Positions 42,696-53,432 of a stretch of 64,000 bases of DNA are shown here, in pieces (position 1 is the first letter of the stretch; each line of letters opens with the position of its first letter). Below the pieces are notes generated by a model. It saw nothing but the letters and a program-made list of their open reading frames with translations. It ran no database searches and was not told the DNA's origin. Source of the DNA: Acidobacteriaceae bacterium (GTDB taxonomy: Bacteria > Acidobacteriota > Terriglobia > Terriglobales > Acidobacteriaceae); contig PLCO01000009.1 in NCBI GenBank assembly GCA_003134815.1, positions 127,010-191,009 of the forward strand, read 5' to 3'. The position numbers and the translations under genes were made by a program.

Positions 42696-42949
42696 GCAGT
42701 GCCGCCTCGTTCACGACGGAGTTCATCAAGGGTGCCCGACCTACCAACTTCGGTGAAGCTTATCTCCAGGCCAAGAACAGCAAGTACAGCCAACAATTTG
42801 CGCGAACCAAACTCCGATAGCTGTCCTCGCTCGAAGCGCACAAGAGATTCCCTCGTAAGGCCTGAGCGCATCGCAACCTCGTTCTGGTTCAGCTTGAGGG
42901 CTTTTCGTTGTGCCGCGACTGCTTCACCCAATTCTGCTAATGTCTGCAT
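42692..42949 (-). CDS. hipB: HipB-type HTH antitoxin and autorepressor
   Basis: 85 residues. The XRE helix-turn-helix is clear: LGEAVAAQRKALKLNQNEVAMRSGLTRESLVRFERGQ (about residues 5-42), with the C-terminal tail typical of HipB. It binds and neutralises HipA and represses the operon. The first of two palindromic operators begins only four bases upstream of its start codon. Confidence 0.92.
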   Translation of the reverse strand: MQTLAELGEAVAAQRKALKLNQNEVAMRSGLTRESLVRFERGQLSEFGSRKLLAVLAVLGLEISFTEVGRSGTLDELRRERGGTA

Positions 42950-42952
42950 ATA

Positions 42953-43010
42953 AGTGATTTATATATCACTATTTACAAATAATCAAGTATTTAGTGATAT
43001 AAATATCACT
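42953..43010 (-). promoter_or_regulatory. hipBA promoter with two operator palindromes
   Basis: The palindromes AGTGATTTATATATCACT (42953..42970) and AGTGATATAAATATCACT (42993..43010) have centres 40 bases apart, about four helical turns. On the minus strand TTGATT and TATAAA, 17 bases apart, form a good -35/-10 pair; the -10 overlaps the operator nearest hipB. This layout is as expected for HipB-DNA looping repression. Confidence 0.8.
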
Positions 43011-43198
43011 TTATCGGTTAACGCTTAACGTGTTCCTTGGCATGCCAACAACCGCGTCATTCTTGACATGTACTCACAGGCGATTTCCTCGCAGAGGCGT
43101 GACCTTAGCTCGTTTACCAAGAACATGGCGGCAGGGGGGCTGAGCGCCACCTCGGCTTGCTAATCCGCGTGGCGATTCGCTTCTAGGGGCCCACGTAG

Positions 43199-44104
43199 TT
43201 ATCCGTGGCGGATGAATGAGCCGTTGTGCAGCTCGGCCATGGCCTGACGCAGCTCTTCCTGAGTGTTCATGACGATTGGTCCGTACCAGGCAACCGGCTC
43301 CTCAAGCGGTTTGCCCGAGACGAGCAAAAAGCGAATGCCCTCGGGTCCGGCCTGGACCACGATCTCGTCGCCGCGGTCAAAGAGAACGAGCGAATGGTTG
43401 TTTGCGTCGTAGACCGGCTGGGCGTTGGGGTCGATGGCCGATTCGGTGAGGACGGCTTGCGGTTGTGACGCGTCGCGGAAGGTTCCCGAGCCTGCGAAGA
43501 CGTAGGCAAATGCATTGCGCGTGGTCTCGACCTTGATGCGCTTACACGTGAGCGGCGGGACAGAGATGTCGACGTAACGAGGATCTGCCGCAACGCCTTC
43601 TACAGGGCCGGTTTTGCCCCAGAACTCGCCGCAGATAATTCGCGCATTGGTTCCGTCATCCTCGGTGACCTCGGGGATGGCGCTGGAGGGAATGTCCTGG
43701 TAGCGCGGGTCGGTCATCTTGAGCGATGCGGGCAGGTTGGCCCAGAGCTGAAAGCCGTGCATGCGTCCGCGCTCGTCGCCTTTGGGCATCTCCTGGTGGA
43801 GAATGCCGCTGCCGGCGGTCATCCATTGCACGTCTCCAGCGGTCATGCGGCCTTTGTTGCCGAGCGAATCGCCGTGCGCGACTTCGCCGGCAAGGACGTA
43901 GGTGATGGTTTCAATGCCGCGGTGCGGGTGCCAGGGGAAGCCGGCCAGGTAGTCGGCGGGATTCTCGTTGCGGAAATCGTCCAGCAAGAGGAACGGATCG
44001 AATTCGGCGGTTTTGCCGAAGCCGAAGGCGCGCTGAAGCTTGACGCCTGCTCCCTCGATGGTGGGCGTGGTTTGGTGGATCTCTTTTACGGCTCTGAGTG
44101 ACAT
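43199..44104 (-). CDS. Pirin-family cupin protein
   Basis: 301 residues, two cupin domains. The N-terminal one has the metal-binding pattern HPHRGIETITYV and later HQEMP, giving His/His/His/Glu ligands for a metal (usually Fe). Known pirins act as quercetinases or redox-linked regulators; the actual substrate is unknown. The C-terminal end (VAWYGPIVMNTQEELRQAM) matches the family. Single gene; a shared 20-base motif lies about 150 bases upstream. Confidence 0.92.
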   Translation of the reverse strand: MSLRAVKEIHQTTPTIEGAGVKLQRAFGFGKTAEFDPFLLLDDFRNENPADYLAGFPWHPHRGIETITYVLAGEVAHGDSLGNKGRMTAGDVQWMTAGSGILHQEMPKGDERGRMHGFQLWANLPASLKMTDPRYQDIPSSAIPEVTEDDGTNARIICGEFWGKTGPVEGVAADPRYVDISVPPLTCKRIKVETTRNAFAYVFAGSGTFRDASQPQAVLTESAIDPNAQPVYDANNHSLVLFDRGDEIVVQAGPEGIRFLLVSGKPLEEPVAWYGPIVMNTQEELRQAMAELHNGSFIRHG

Positions 44105-44252
44105 GGTGGACCTCCGGGAGCGGAATCAAAGGTGGGGCCGGGCTGCCGAGTTGGGCAGCAGAAACATCCCAGACGACATTCGGGGCGGGCGACTTGAGAG
44201 TCACCCGCCGCGCTTTGGTTCAGCTTGTGACAACCATACATTTGATGCGCGG

Positions 44253-44272
44253 GGGAGATATTCGTTGCAACA
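44253..44272 (-). promoter_or_regulatory. Shared upstream motif, pirin copy
   Basis: GGGAGATATTCGTTGCAACA is identical to the copy at 44922..44941 upstream of the YceI gene, and flanking bases match at most positions. GTTGCAAC is an 8-base palindrome. It lies about 149 bases upstream of the pirin start. Probably a regulator binding site (MarR-like spacing). Confidence 0.6.
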
Positions 44273-44328
44273 GGTAATCCGCCGACCGAGGGATTATTGC
44301 GAGCGACGCCAGATTACACGGCCTTGAT

Positions 44329-44886
44329 TTAGGCCGCCTTGATGAACTCGACGTCGAGCGTGATGCTGACTTCCTCGCCGACCAATACGCCGCCGGCTTC
44401 AAGAGTCGCATTCCAGCCGAGCCCGAAATCCTTGCGGTTGATTTTGGCGTTGGCGGAAAGGCCTATACGGGTGTTGCCCCAGGGATCCTTCGCGGGCTCG
44501 CTCACTTCTTCGACGTTCAGAACCACGGGCTTGGTGACGCCGTGGATGGTGAGGTCGCCGGTAACGGCAAAGCCATCGCCCTTTTTCTCGATGTGAGTGG
44601 ACTTGAAGGTCATGGTGGGGAATTTCTCCGCGTCGAAGAAGTCGGCACTCTTGAGGTGGCCGTCGCGCTTGTCGTCCTGGGTGTTTACGGTGGAGACGTC
44701 GATGGAGACTTCAAGGCCGGACTTGGTGTGGTCGGCCTCAAAGCGGTGCAGGACGCCGCTGATTCCGGTGAACTTGCCACGGACGTTCGAGATCATCATG
44801 TGCTTGACTTTGAAGTCGGCCGAGGAGTGGGCGGGATCGATGTTCCAGGTGCTGGATGCTGAGGTGGTGGCGGTTGCTTCGGTCAT
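44329..44886 (-). CDS. YceI-family lipid-binding protein
   Basis: 185 residues with the YceI lipocalin-like barrel pattern: WNIDPAHSSADFKVKHMMIS, then GLEVSIDVSTVNTQDDKRD, SADFFDAEKFPTMTFKS and DLTIHGVTKPVVLNV. No convincing signal peptide; the first residues are Thr/Ala-rich. YceI proteins bind isoprenoid or fatty-acyl ligands. AGGAG lies 10 bases before the ATG. A 20-base motif shared with the pirin gene is 36 bases upstream. Confidence 0.92.
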   Translation of the reverse strand: MTEATATTSASSTWNIDPAHSSADFKVKHMMISNVRGKFTGISGVLHRFEADHTKSGLEVSIDVSTVNTQDDKRDGHLKSADFFDAEKFPTMTFKSTHIEKKGDGFAVTGDLTIHGVTKPVVLNVEEVSEPAKDPWGNTRIGLSANAKINRKDFGLGWNATLEAGGVLVGEEVSITLDVEFIKAA

Positions 44887-44921
44887 GGTGTGTTGCTCCT
44901 TTCATGTGGTTGGATGCGGGA

Positions 44922-44941
44922 GGGAGATATTCGTTGCAACA
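44922..44941 (-). promoter_or_regulatory. Shared upstream motif, YceI copy
   Basis: Second identical copy of GGGAGATATTCGTTGCAACA. Its surroundings form an imperfect 20-base palindrome (ATATTCGTTG against CAACAAGTAT, 8 of 10 pairs). It lies between yceI and the divergent dnaG gene. Confidence 0.6.
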
Positions 44942-44986
44942 AGTATTTGGCTGGGGACACAGCTGGCCGGAGTGGACGCAAGCCTT

Positions 44987-46852
44987 ATGCTTGGTAACAG
45001 ACTTTCCGTGAGCGACTTTGCACAATCCGTGAAGCAGCAGGCCGACATCGTGAAGGTGATCGAGAGCTATATCCGGCTGCGCAAGGCGGGGGCGCAGCGG
45101 TTTTCGGGGCTGTGCCCGTTCCACAAGGAGAAGACGCCGAGCTTCAGCGTGCACGCTGGGCAGCAGTTCTTTTACTGCTTTGGCTGCCAGGCCACGGGCG
45201 ACGTGTTCAGCTTTGTGGGCAAGATTGAGAATGTGGGCTTTCCTGAGTCGGTGCGGATTGTGGCGCAGAAGTGTGGCATTCCGCTGCCCAAAAGGGAGTT
45301 CTCTTCGCCGGAAGAAGCCGCCGGCGCGCGAATGCGGGCGAAGCTGCTGGAACTGCACGAGACGGCCACTGCGTGGTTTGAGGAGCAGTTGCGCGGGCCA
45401 GGTGGAGCGCTGGCGCGAGAGTACCTTGCGGGCCGCGGGCTGACGGACGAGGGTCTCAAGAAATTCAGGATCGGGTACGCGCCGGACGGCTTTCACGCCC
45501 TACACGAGCGTCTGGGAGGCACGGCCGACGAGGAGACGCTGCGCGCAAGCGGGCTGTTCAGCTCGAAAGAACAAGGGGACGGAGGCCAGGGCCCAATCTA
45601 CGACCGGTTCCGCAAGCGGCTGATGTTTCCGATCTCGAATGAAGGCGGGCGCGTGATTGCGTTTACTGCGCGAACGCTTGAAACAGGCGAAAAGGCGGGA
45701 GCGAAGTACATCAACTCGCCGGAGACGCCACTCTACTCGAAGGGGCAGGTGCTGTTCAACCTGGACAAGGCGAAGCCGGCCATTCGCGCGCTGGAATTTG
45801 CGCTGCTTGTCGAAGGGCAGATGGACTGCATTAGCGTGTTTCTGGCGGGGATCCAGAACGTGATTGCGACCAGCGGGACGGCTTTTACCGAGCAGCAAGT
45901 GGCGATTCTGCGGCGGCACACCCAAAACGCCGTAGTGAGCTTCGATCCGGATACCGCTGGTGCAAATGCCACCGAGAAGACTCTGGCCCTACTCATTGAA
46001 GAGGGCTTCAAAGTGAAGATTGTTAATCGGTCCTTTAGAGACAGCGGTATGGACCCCGATCGATTCGTTCGTGAGATGGGCGGATCTGATTTTCGGACGG
46101 CAATCAACCCTCAAGACCGAGGAGCAAATAGTCGCAAGGTGAGGACCGATGACGAATTGCGTCAGGCGATCCGCGGCGCTCAATGGTACGACGATTACAT
46201 GATTGAACGTGCCAAGCAGCTCTTTCCCGGTAACAGTACTGATCAAAAGGTGAAGGCGATGAATTTTCTGCTGCCGCATATCCGGCGGATGCCGGAGACC
46301 CTCGCGAGGGAACAGTTTGCGGCGGATGCGGCGCAGAAGCTGGGGATTGGGTCATCGGTGCTGCGCGAAGAGTTGCGGCAGGCGGCACTCAAGCGGCGTG
46401 ACCGCGTGGAAGAGCGGGCGGCGAAATTGACGGAAGTGGAGCGCGTGCTGTTGCGGGCACTGGCAGTGACAGATCCCGATGGGGCGGAGGCGCGGCTGCT
46501 GGCGGCTGAGGCGTTGACGAATAACGCGATCTGGTTTGAGCATCTGGGCTCGTTCGGGGCGATGCAGGCGTTGGCGGATCGGGCGGCAAAAGACCCCATG
46601 GATGCCGTGGTCGATCCTGACCAGCGGGCGCTGCTCGCGGAGGCTTTGCTGGCTGAAAGCCGGCCTCCAGAGGTGAAAGAAGTGGAGAGCGCGGTGCAGG
46701 AGGTCCAGGAGCGTGCCATTGAAGGCAGACTGCGGGAACTGCGAGCGCAAATCGCCGAAGCCGAGCGGACTGGCGACTTTGCCGGACTGGCGACTTTGAC
46801 CCAGAAGAAGCTGGAACTGGACCAGGCGCTCCGGCGGCTACGCGGCCAGTAG
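44987..46852 (+). CDS. dnaG: DNA primase DnaG
   Basis: 621 residues from ATG 44987; the open frame extends further upstream but that part runs antisense through yceI. The zinc-binding domain has CPFHKEKTPSFSV and FYCFGCQATGDVF (CHCC). The RNAP/TOPRIM region has LVEGQMDCISVFLAG and VVSFDPDTAG, holding the catalytic acidic residues. The C-terminal helical part interacts with DnaB, which is encoded at 56520 in this window. rpoD follows on the same strand after a 516-base gap; rpsU is not present. Confidence 0.95.
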   Translation: MLGNRLSVSDFAQSVKQQADIVKVIESYIRLRKAGAQRFSGLCPFHKEKTPSFSVHAGQQFFYCFGCQATGDVFSFVGKIENVGFPESVRIVAQKCGIPLPKREFSSPEEAAGARMRAKLLELHETATAWFEEQLRGPGGALAREYLAGRGLTDEGLKKFRIGYAPDGFHALHERLGGTADEETLRASGLFSSKEQGDGGQGPIYDRFRKRLMFPISNEGGRVIAFTARTLETGEKAGAKYINSPETPLYSKGQVLFNLDKAKPAIRALEFALLVEGQMDCISVFLAGIQNVIATSGTAFTEQQVAILRRHTQNAVVSFDPDTAGANATEKTLALLIEEGFKVKIVNRSFRDSGMDPDRFVREMGGSDFRTAINPQDRGANSRKVRTDDELRQAIRGAQWYDDYMIERAKQLFPGNSTDQKVKAMNFLLPHIRRMPETLAREQFAADAAQKLGIGSSVLREELRQAALKRRDRVEERAAKLTEVERVLLRALAVTDPDGAEARLLAAEALTNNAIWFEHLGSFGAMQALADRAAKDPMDAVVDPDQRALLAEALLAESRPPEVKEVESAVQEVQERAIEGRLRELRAQIAEAERTGDFAGLATLTQKKLELDQALRRLRGQ

Positions 46853-47368
46853 GCGCAGGAACGATAGATTTTGGGCTATCAGCAGAGGGTTTTTAGGCGG
46901 CCAAATCGTGCGTCGATGGGGCTGTTTCGAGCGTCTAATGAATAAGAACGGATCGGGACGGGTGGCTGGAAGCGGGCTTTGAGGTGTTTGCCGCAAGCGG
47001 GACAGGGCTGAATTTTTCGCCGGCTTTGTACTGGCACCGGCATTGGCAGTTGTGGTAATCTGTTGATCTCAGTGAGGATGCGCGCCCCTTTGTCCCACAT
47101 ATGAGCTCCGGCTCGCGGGCGACCCAGGCGAAACCTGAAGCGCTGCCATCCTGTTCCGAGAAAAATTATCACCGCTATTTGCGGGCTTGCAGATGTGTTT
47201 GCAAGCGAGGATTTCCTTTGGGAAGTCTTCTTTTTGTGCGTCTGAAGCTGGGCGTGTGCGGGTTTGCGATGAGCGCAGCGATTGGCGAGAATCGATCTGG
47301 GCGAGAATCGATCTGCAAGAGCGGGCGATTGAAATGGCGCGGCCAATTGGAATGCCGCGCGGCCAGAA
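46853..47368. other. Gene-free spacer between dnaG and rpoD
   Basis: No plausible plus-strand gene. Near 47285..47316 a 16-base unit (GCGAGAATCGATCTGG) is repeated in tandem with one mismatch. A minus-strand open frame contains CPACGKHLKARF but lacks supporting context. It probably holds the rpoD promoter or leader. Confidence 0.4.
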
Positions 47369-49117
<1,749 letters not shown>

Positions 49118-49145
49118 GCGATTTGGCTGGAAATCAGCCGTTTCA

Positions 49146-49258
49146 GGCAATTCCAGAATTAGTTTGCTCTATTCAGATTTGTGCAAGGTCGCCGCTCCCT
49201 GATGGTCGTGTCAACTTGAGAGTAACGGCTTCCTGAGTAACTCAATTCTGGAATTGCC
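49146..49258. repeat. Inverted repeat pair downstream of rpoD
   Basis: GGCAATTCCAGAATT (49146..49160) is perfectly repeated in inverse at 49244..49258 with 83 bases between. It would form a long stem in the rpoD 3' untranslated region just before the terminator. Confidence 0.7.
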
Positions 49259-49260
49259 AC

Positions 49261-49294
49261 AGGCCGCAGCTTTGGATTGAGCTGCGGCCTTTTT
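49261..49294 (+). terminator. Rho-independent terminator after rpoD
   Basis: AGGCCGCAGCT pairs with AGCTGCGGCCT (11 bp) around loop TTGGATTG, followed by a T-run. Confidence 0.88.
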
Positions 49295-49469
49295 GCGCGC
49301 GCCGGGAATAGCACATGACTTCTTGTGCGGGCCGAGCGAGTGCGGGATTTGCTCCGCTATAATCGCCCTTTGACTTGACCGCGGCAATAGGTCCCCATCG
49401 GAGCGATTCAATTCAATCGTTTGGGTGAACCGATGCGCGGCCGAAAGGGTAATTCAGTTGACAACGGGC

Positions 49470-50900
49470 ATGACTCGCCGGCAGTTCGGCAAAACTGTGG
49501 CCGCGACGGCCGCGCTAGGGAGCGTCGCCCTGCCTCAGAGTTCGCGTGGCCAAATGGCGGAGGCGCAGGATATGCAATTCCCGCAGGGATTTGTATGGGG
49601 CTGCGCGACGGCTGCCTACCAAATTGAAGGCGCGGCCAAAGAGGATGGACGCAAGCCGTCGATCTGGGATGTGTTCGCGCACACGCCGGGAAAGACGATT
49701 AACGGTGACACTGGCGATGTGGCCGACGATTCCTATCACTTGTACAAAGAAGACACGCGGCTGCTGAAGAATCTGGGCGTGACCGCATACCGGATGTCGA
49801 TTGCATGGCCGCGGATTTTTCCGGATGGGACCGGCCAGCCGAATCCAGCGGGCTTGGACCACTACAAGCGCGTACTGGATGAGTTGCTCGCGACCGGAAT
49901 CACACCTTACGTTACGCTCTTCCACTGGGACCTTCCGGCTGCCCTCAAGGGCGGGTGGCAGTCGCGCGACACAGCGAAGGCCTTTGCGGACTACGCGGGA
50001 TATGTGGCGCGGCAGCTCTCAGGCCGCGTGCAACATTTCATGACCGTGAACGAATTCGATTCCTTTACCAACCTTGGGTACAAGACCGGCAAGTTTGCGC
50101 CGGGACTGCAATTGCCGGTGGCGGAAGTGAACCAGGTGCGCCATCACGCACTTCTCGCGCACGGGCTCGGCGTGAGGGCCATCCGCGCCAACGCGTCTGG
50201 GGCGCAGGTCGGCCTGGCCGAAAATCCGACTGCGTTTGTGCCGGTGATTGAAGACGCGACGCACATTGCGGCGGCGCGACGAGCGATGCGCGAGGAAAAC
50301 GCAGCATTTCTGACCGCGGTCCTGGAAGGCAAATACACCGAGGGTTACCTGGAGCGCGAGGGAGCAAATGCTCCGAAGGTCGCCGCTGGCGATATGCAGG
50401 CGATCGGGAGCGCACTCGATTTTCTCGGCCTGAATGTATACGCGCCCTATTATGTTCGCGCGGATGATTCGCGGCGAGGGTATGAGATTGTGCCGCGGCA
50501 GGCGTCGTATCCGCGGATGGCTTCGCCGTGGATCGCCGTCGGCCCGGAGGTAATGTACTGGGCGGTGCGCAACGTTTGCGATCTGTGGCATCCGCGGGTC
50601 GTTTACATCACAGAAAACGGCTGCTCTGCGGATGATGTGGTGACGGCTTGGGGCCGGATTGAGGACACCGATCGCGTGATGTACCTGCGCAACCACCTGA
50701 CGCATCTGCACCGCGCCGTGAGGGAAGGATTTCCGGTGAAGGGCTATTTCCTTTGGAGCTTGCTGGATAACTTCGAATGGGCCGACGGCTACAGCAAGCG
50801 ATTTGGAATTCATTACGTGGATTTCAAGACGGAGAAGCGGACGCCGAAGCTCAGCGCGGAGTGGTACCGCGAAGCGATTCGGCGGAATGCGGTGGTGTAG
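49470..50900 (+). CDS. GH1 family beta-glucosidase, Tat-exported
   Basis: 476 residues from ATG 49470 (a TTG four codons upstream is possible). A twin-arginine signal is clear (TRRQFGKTVAATAALGSVAL). The GH1 barrel starts MQFPQGFVWGCATAAYQIEG. The acid/base Glu is in TVNEFDSF (about residue 193; most GH1 enzymes read TxNEP), and the nucleophile Glu is in ITENGCS (about residue 382). WSLLDNFEWADGY is the C-terminal GH1 block. It would release glucose or a related sugar from beta-glycosides in the periplasm. Its 3' end is 21 bases from the convergent esterase gene. Confidence 0.93.
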   Translation: MTRRQFGKTVAATAALGSVALPQSSRGQMAEAQDMQFPQGFVWGCATAAYQIEGAAKEDGRKPSIWDVFAHTPGKTINGDTGDVADDSYHLYKEDTRLLKNLGVTAYRMSIAWPRIFPDGTGQPNPAGLDHYKRVLDELLATGITPYVTLFHWDLPAALKGGWQSRDTAKAFADYAGYVARQLSGRVQHFMTVNEFDSFTNLGYKTGKFAPGLQLPVAEVNQVRHHALLAHGLGVRAIRANASGAQVGLAENPTAFVPVIEDATHIAAARRAMREENAAFLTAVLEGKYTEGYLEREGANAPKVAAGDMQAIGSALDFLGLNVYAPYYVRADDSRRGYEIVPRQASYPRMASPWIAVGPEVMYWAVRNVCDLWHPRVVYITENGCSADDVVTAWGRIEDTDRVMYLRNHLTHLHRAVREGFPVKGYFLWSLLDNFEWADGYSKRFGIHYVDFKTEKRTPKLSAEWYREAIRRNAVV

Positions 50901-50921
50901 GCGGCACTGCTCGCGCCGCGT

Positions 50922-51992
50922 TTAGCGACTCACGTGCGTAAGCAGGAATTTAGCCATGATGTGGCTCGCCTCAATTGACTTAGGCAGTTGCGCGTTGTAC
51001 CAGAAGGCGTGCGGCATGGCATCGAAGACGACCAGGCGGGCATCGATGCCTGCGCGCAGAAAAGCGCGGTGCAGGTTGATCGTGCCGCTCATCAGCGCGT
51101 CTCGCTCGCCAGTAACGAAGAGCGCAGGCGGCAGGCCGCGCAGGTCAGCATAGATCGGCGAGAGCACCGGATTCGTAGGATCGGTGTTGCCTATGTAGTA
51201 GGGATCATGCGGGCCGGACGGCGGATCAAGATGTCCGGAGAAGCCGCGCAGGGAGTAGATGGAAGCTGAATCCTCAGCGCGCGCAAAGTCGCCGATGCCG
51301 CTGAAGATGCCGAGCGCGCCGGGCATGGGAAGGCCCAACTGCTTCAACTTCACCGCTACTTCTCCGGTCATCATGGCCCCGGCCGAAGTCCCATAGATCG
51401 CGATGTGCCCCGGCTTGTAAGTCTTCAGCAACTCCTTGTAGACCGTAATCGCGTCATCGATGCCCGCGGGAAATGGATTCTCCGGGGCCAGACGGTACAG
51501 CACCGAAACTACCTTGACCCCGCTGTAGCTGGCGATGGGAATGGATTCCGAGTAGGAACCGGAATCGGAATTGAAGCCGCCTCCGTGCAGGTTGATGAAA
51601 ACTTTATCGCGGTTGGATTCAACTGCGGGATCGGGCGTAACAATGTGCACCGGAATGCCTGCAACTTTGTCTTCGACGATGGTTACCGGGCAGATTTTGC
51701 TCCAGGCAATGCGCGCGGCGGCAGTGCTGGCATCAGTGCGCGCGCGACGGTCGGTGAGCGACTCTGTCGCAGCCTGATCGAGAATTGCGCGGCCGAGCAT
51801 CGCTTGCGCCTCGGGGCTGACGGTGGCCGGCACAGGGACCACGCGGGTGACATGAGCTGTTCCCTGCGCATCGATGTAGCTGGTGTCGCTGCTGGGCGCC
51901 TGGGATGCACTGGTTGGTGCGGCTTGCTGCGCGGCCAGGGACGCCGTTGCAAACGAAATTGAGACTGCTGCTGCGCGGAGTGCGAAATGCAT
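50922..51992 (-). CDS. Exported alpha/beta hydrolase (HSL-type esterase)
   Basis: 356 residues with a signal peptide (SISFATASLAAQQAAP). The hormone-sensitive-lipase pattern is present: HGGGF in the oxyanion-hole region (about residue 135), YGTSAGAMMTGE with the catalytic Ser (about residue 203), VTGERDALM with Asp and MPHAFWY with His. It would hydrolyse short acyl esters in the periplasm. Convergent with the GH1 gene. Confidence 0.9.
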   Translation of the reverse strand: MHFALRAAAVSISFATASLAAQQAAPTSASQAPSSDTSYIDAQGTAHVTRVVPVPATVSPEAQAMLGRAILDQAATESLTDRRARTDASTAAARIAWSKICPVTIVEDKVAGIPVHIVTPDPAVESNRDKVFINLHGGGFNSDSGSYSESIPIASYSGVKVVSVLYRLAPENPFPAGIDDAITVYKELLKTYKPGHIAIYGTSAGAMMTGEVAVKLKQLGLPMPGALGIFSGIGDFARAEDSASIYSLRGFSGHLDPPSGPHDPYYIGNTDPTNPVLSPIYADLRGLPPALFVTGERDALMSGTINLHRAFLRAGIDARLVVFDAMPHAFWYNAQLPKSIEASHIMAKFLLTHVSR

Positions 51993-52231
51993 AGACGCGG
52001 CTCCTGTCAGGATTGCGAGATTTTCTCAACAGATACGGATTCTGTCACGAAGGAGCACGCAACGTCCACCATGCGCGAAGGCGCTTGCGAACCTTTACTT
52101 GTTGAAGGGATGAAACGATCGCAGTGGCAAGCAACACAGAAACCGCGGAGTCTGCCGACGATTATTCGATGGTTGTGCATCCGGCGCAGTAGAACGCAGT
52201 GCGCGCTCCCCTGCGCCGGATGTTTCCTATG

Positions 52232-52741
52232 CTAGTGGGGTAAGACAAGCAGGTCAGCTTCGAGCAACTTTTCTGTAAGCCTGTCCAAAGCCAGAGGGAA
52301 TCTGTAGCCAACTGTCCTGATGCCCATGCCGAGCATCAATGCGGCTTCCTCCTGTGTGTAGTCCTGAAGCACGACTCGGCCCAACAGTTCCCGATCGAGA
52401 ATGCTGAGACGGCTCAGGCAGGTTTCGATGTCGAGGACGAAGATGACCGCGTCCTCGAAGGTTCGGATGGGACGGCTGGAGGCCCAACCCCGGCCGACCG
52501 GGTCGCCAAGAATCGAAGGCGCCCTGCCCACTTGAACGGAAGCGTACAGATAGCGCCGCAACAAGCTCTCGGTGTGCTTTCTGTAAAAGGCCAGGTTTGC
52601 CGCAGGCTTATGGTGGTGCTTTTCAAGCCCTAATTCCTCTCGCGCGGTGGTTTGCCGTTTCGATCTCCTTTGTTCGATTGGTCCGGCTGCCTCAGCGACG
52701 CCGGCGTCCCATTCCATTGGCAACTGAAAGGCTGCGCTCAT
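52232..52741 (-). CDS. Sigma-70-region-4-like protein
   Basis: 169 residues. The C-terminal third (SILDRELLGRVVLQDYTQEEAALMLGMGIRTV) is a region-4-type HTH; region 2 is absent, so it is not a complete sigma factor. A basic, Arg/Lys-rich segment and a helical region come before it. It overlaps the 69-residue zinc-ribbon gene upstream by four bases (ATGA). Probably a regulator or anti-sigma-type helper; family name unknown. Confidence 0.7.
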   Translation of the reverse strand: MSAAFQLPMEWDAGVAEAAGPIEQRRSKRQTTAREELGLEKHHHKPAANLAFYRKHTESLLRRYLYASVQVGRAPSILGDPVGRGWASSRPIRTFEDAVIFVLDIETCLSRLSILDRELLGRVVLQDYTQEEAALMLGMGIRTVGYRFPLALDRLTEKLLEADLLVLPH

Positions 52742-52947
52742 TGCGCACCTCCAACTGCCTCAACCACCGCCCAAACTTTGCCAAGGTGCCTGCGGCTTGG
52801 CCGTCCGCGCCGCCTGCGACTTTCGGGCGATGGAAAATCTCTAAATTTAAGTTCACATTCCCTACAATAAACACCTTCTTGAGTCTGGGCCCGGTACCAA
52901 AGGCAACCACACCCCTCGCAAATTTTCAATTGAACGCACACTTCCAT
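52738..52947 (-). CDS. 69-residue zinc-ribbon protein
   Basis: A CxxC-x-LWYR ... CxxC zinc ribbon (CEGCGC ... GVYCREC) followed by a basic Arg-rich tail (SRRRRGRPSRR). The ATG at 52947 is followed by the sigma-like gene, overlapping by four bases. The two-gene set recurs in Acidobacteria as far as I recall; the function is unknown. Confidence 0.65.
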   Translation of the reverse strand: MEVCVQLKICEGCGCLWYRAQTQEGVYCRECELKFRDFPSPESRRRRGRPSRRHLGKVWAVVEAVGGAQ

Positions 52948-53432
52948 GGCCGATTCTCCGCATATCTCTCATCTCCCGACGGAATTTTGCCGTGCATGTT
53001 GATCCCCGGGGTGAAGAGATCCGGGCCGGACAACTCAGGTTTCTCATGTCCTGATGGGGGATTGCCGCCCGAACTCTCTTGTTTGATGTCATGTCCATCG
53101 GCGCGCAGATCCTGGAAGTTTCTCGACTGGCTTGAGCAGGACGCCAAAGAGACGCCCTGGTGCGGGAACGGAGATGCCGGATCGATCTATTTCATCCGGC
53201 AATGCACAATCGCCACGGCAAGAGGCAGATATCCGCCTCCGCCTAAATTATTGGCGATAAAGCGTTTCCCAAGAGATTCCCACAAGACAGTGTTTGATTT
53301 AGTAAACCCATTGTGGAGATATGCTTCCTTTGCGTCAATGCCAGCCTGACACTTTCCGGCCATTGTCTTTTTTTTCCCTATCGTGACGCTCAGAATAAAG
53401 GCCCACCAACACTAATAACTTTGCGAGAGGAA
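52948..53432. other. Gene-free divergent spacer
   Basis: Between the zinc-ribbon gene (minus) and the HTH regulator (plus). Several AT-rich stretches (e.g. 52845..52875 and 53240..53310) could hold promoters, but no clear -35/-10 pair or palindrome was found. Open frames here show no protein character. Confidence 0.4.

Noticed and set aside
44597..44986. Upstream extension of dnaG
   Set aside because: It is antisense to yceI and the added residues are not primase-like.
52597..53349. Plus-strand frame across the sigma-like gene
   Set aside because: It overlaps the minus-strand genes and shows no protein-like pattern.
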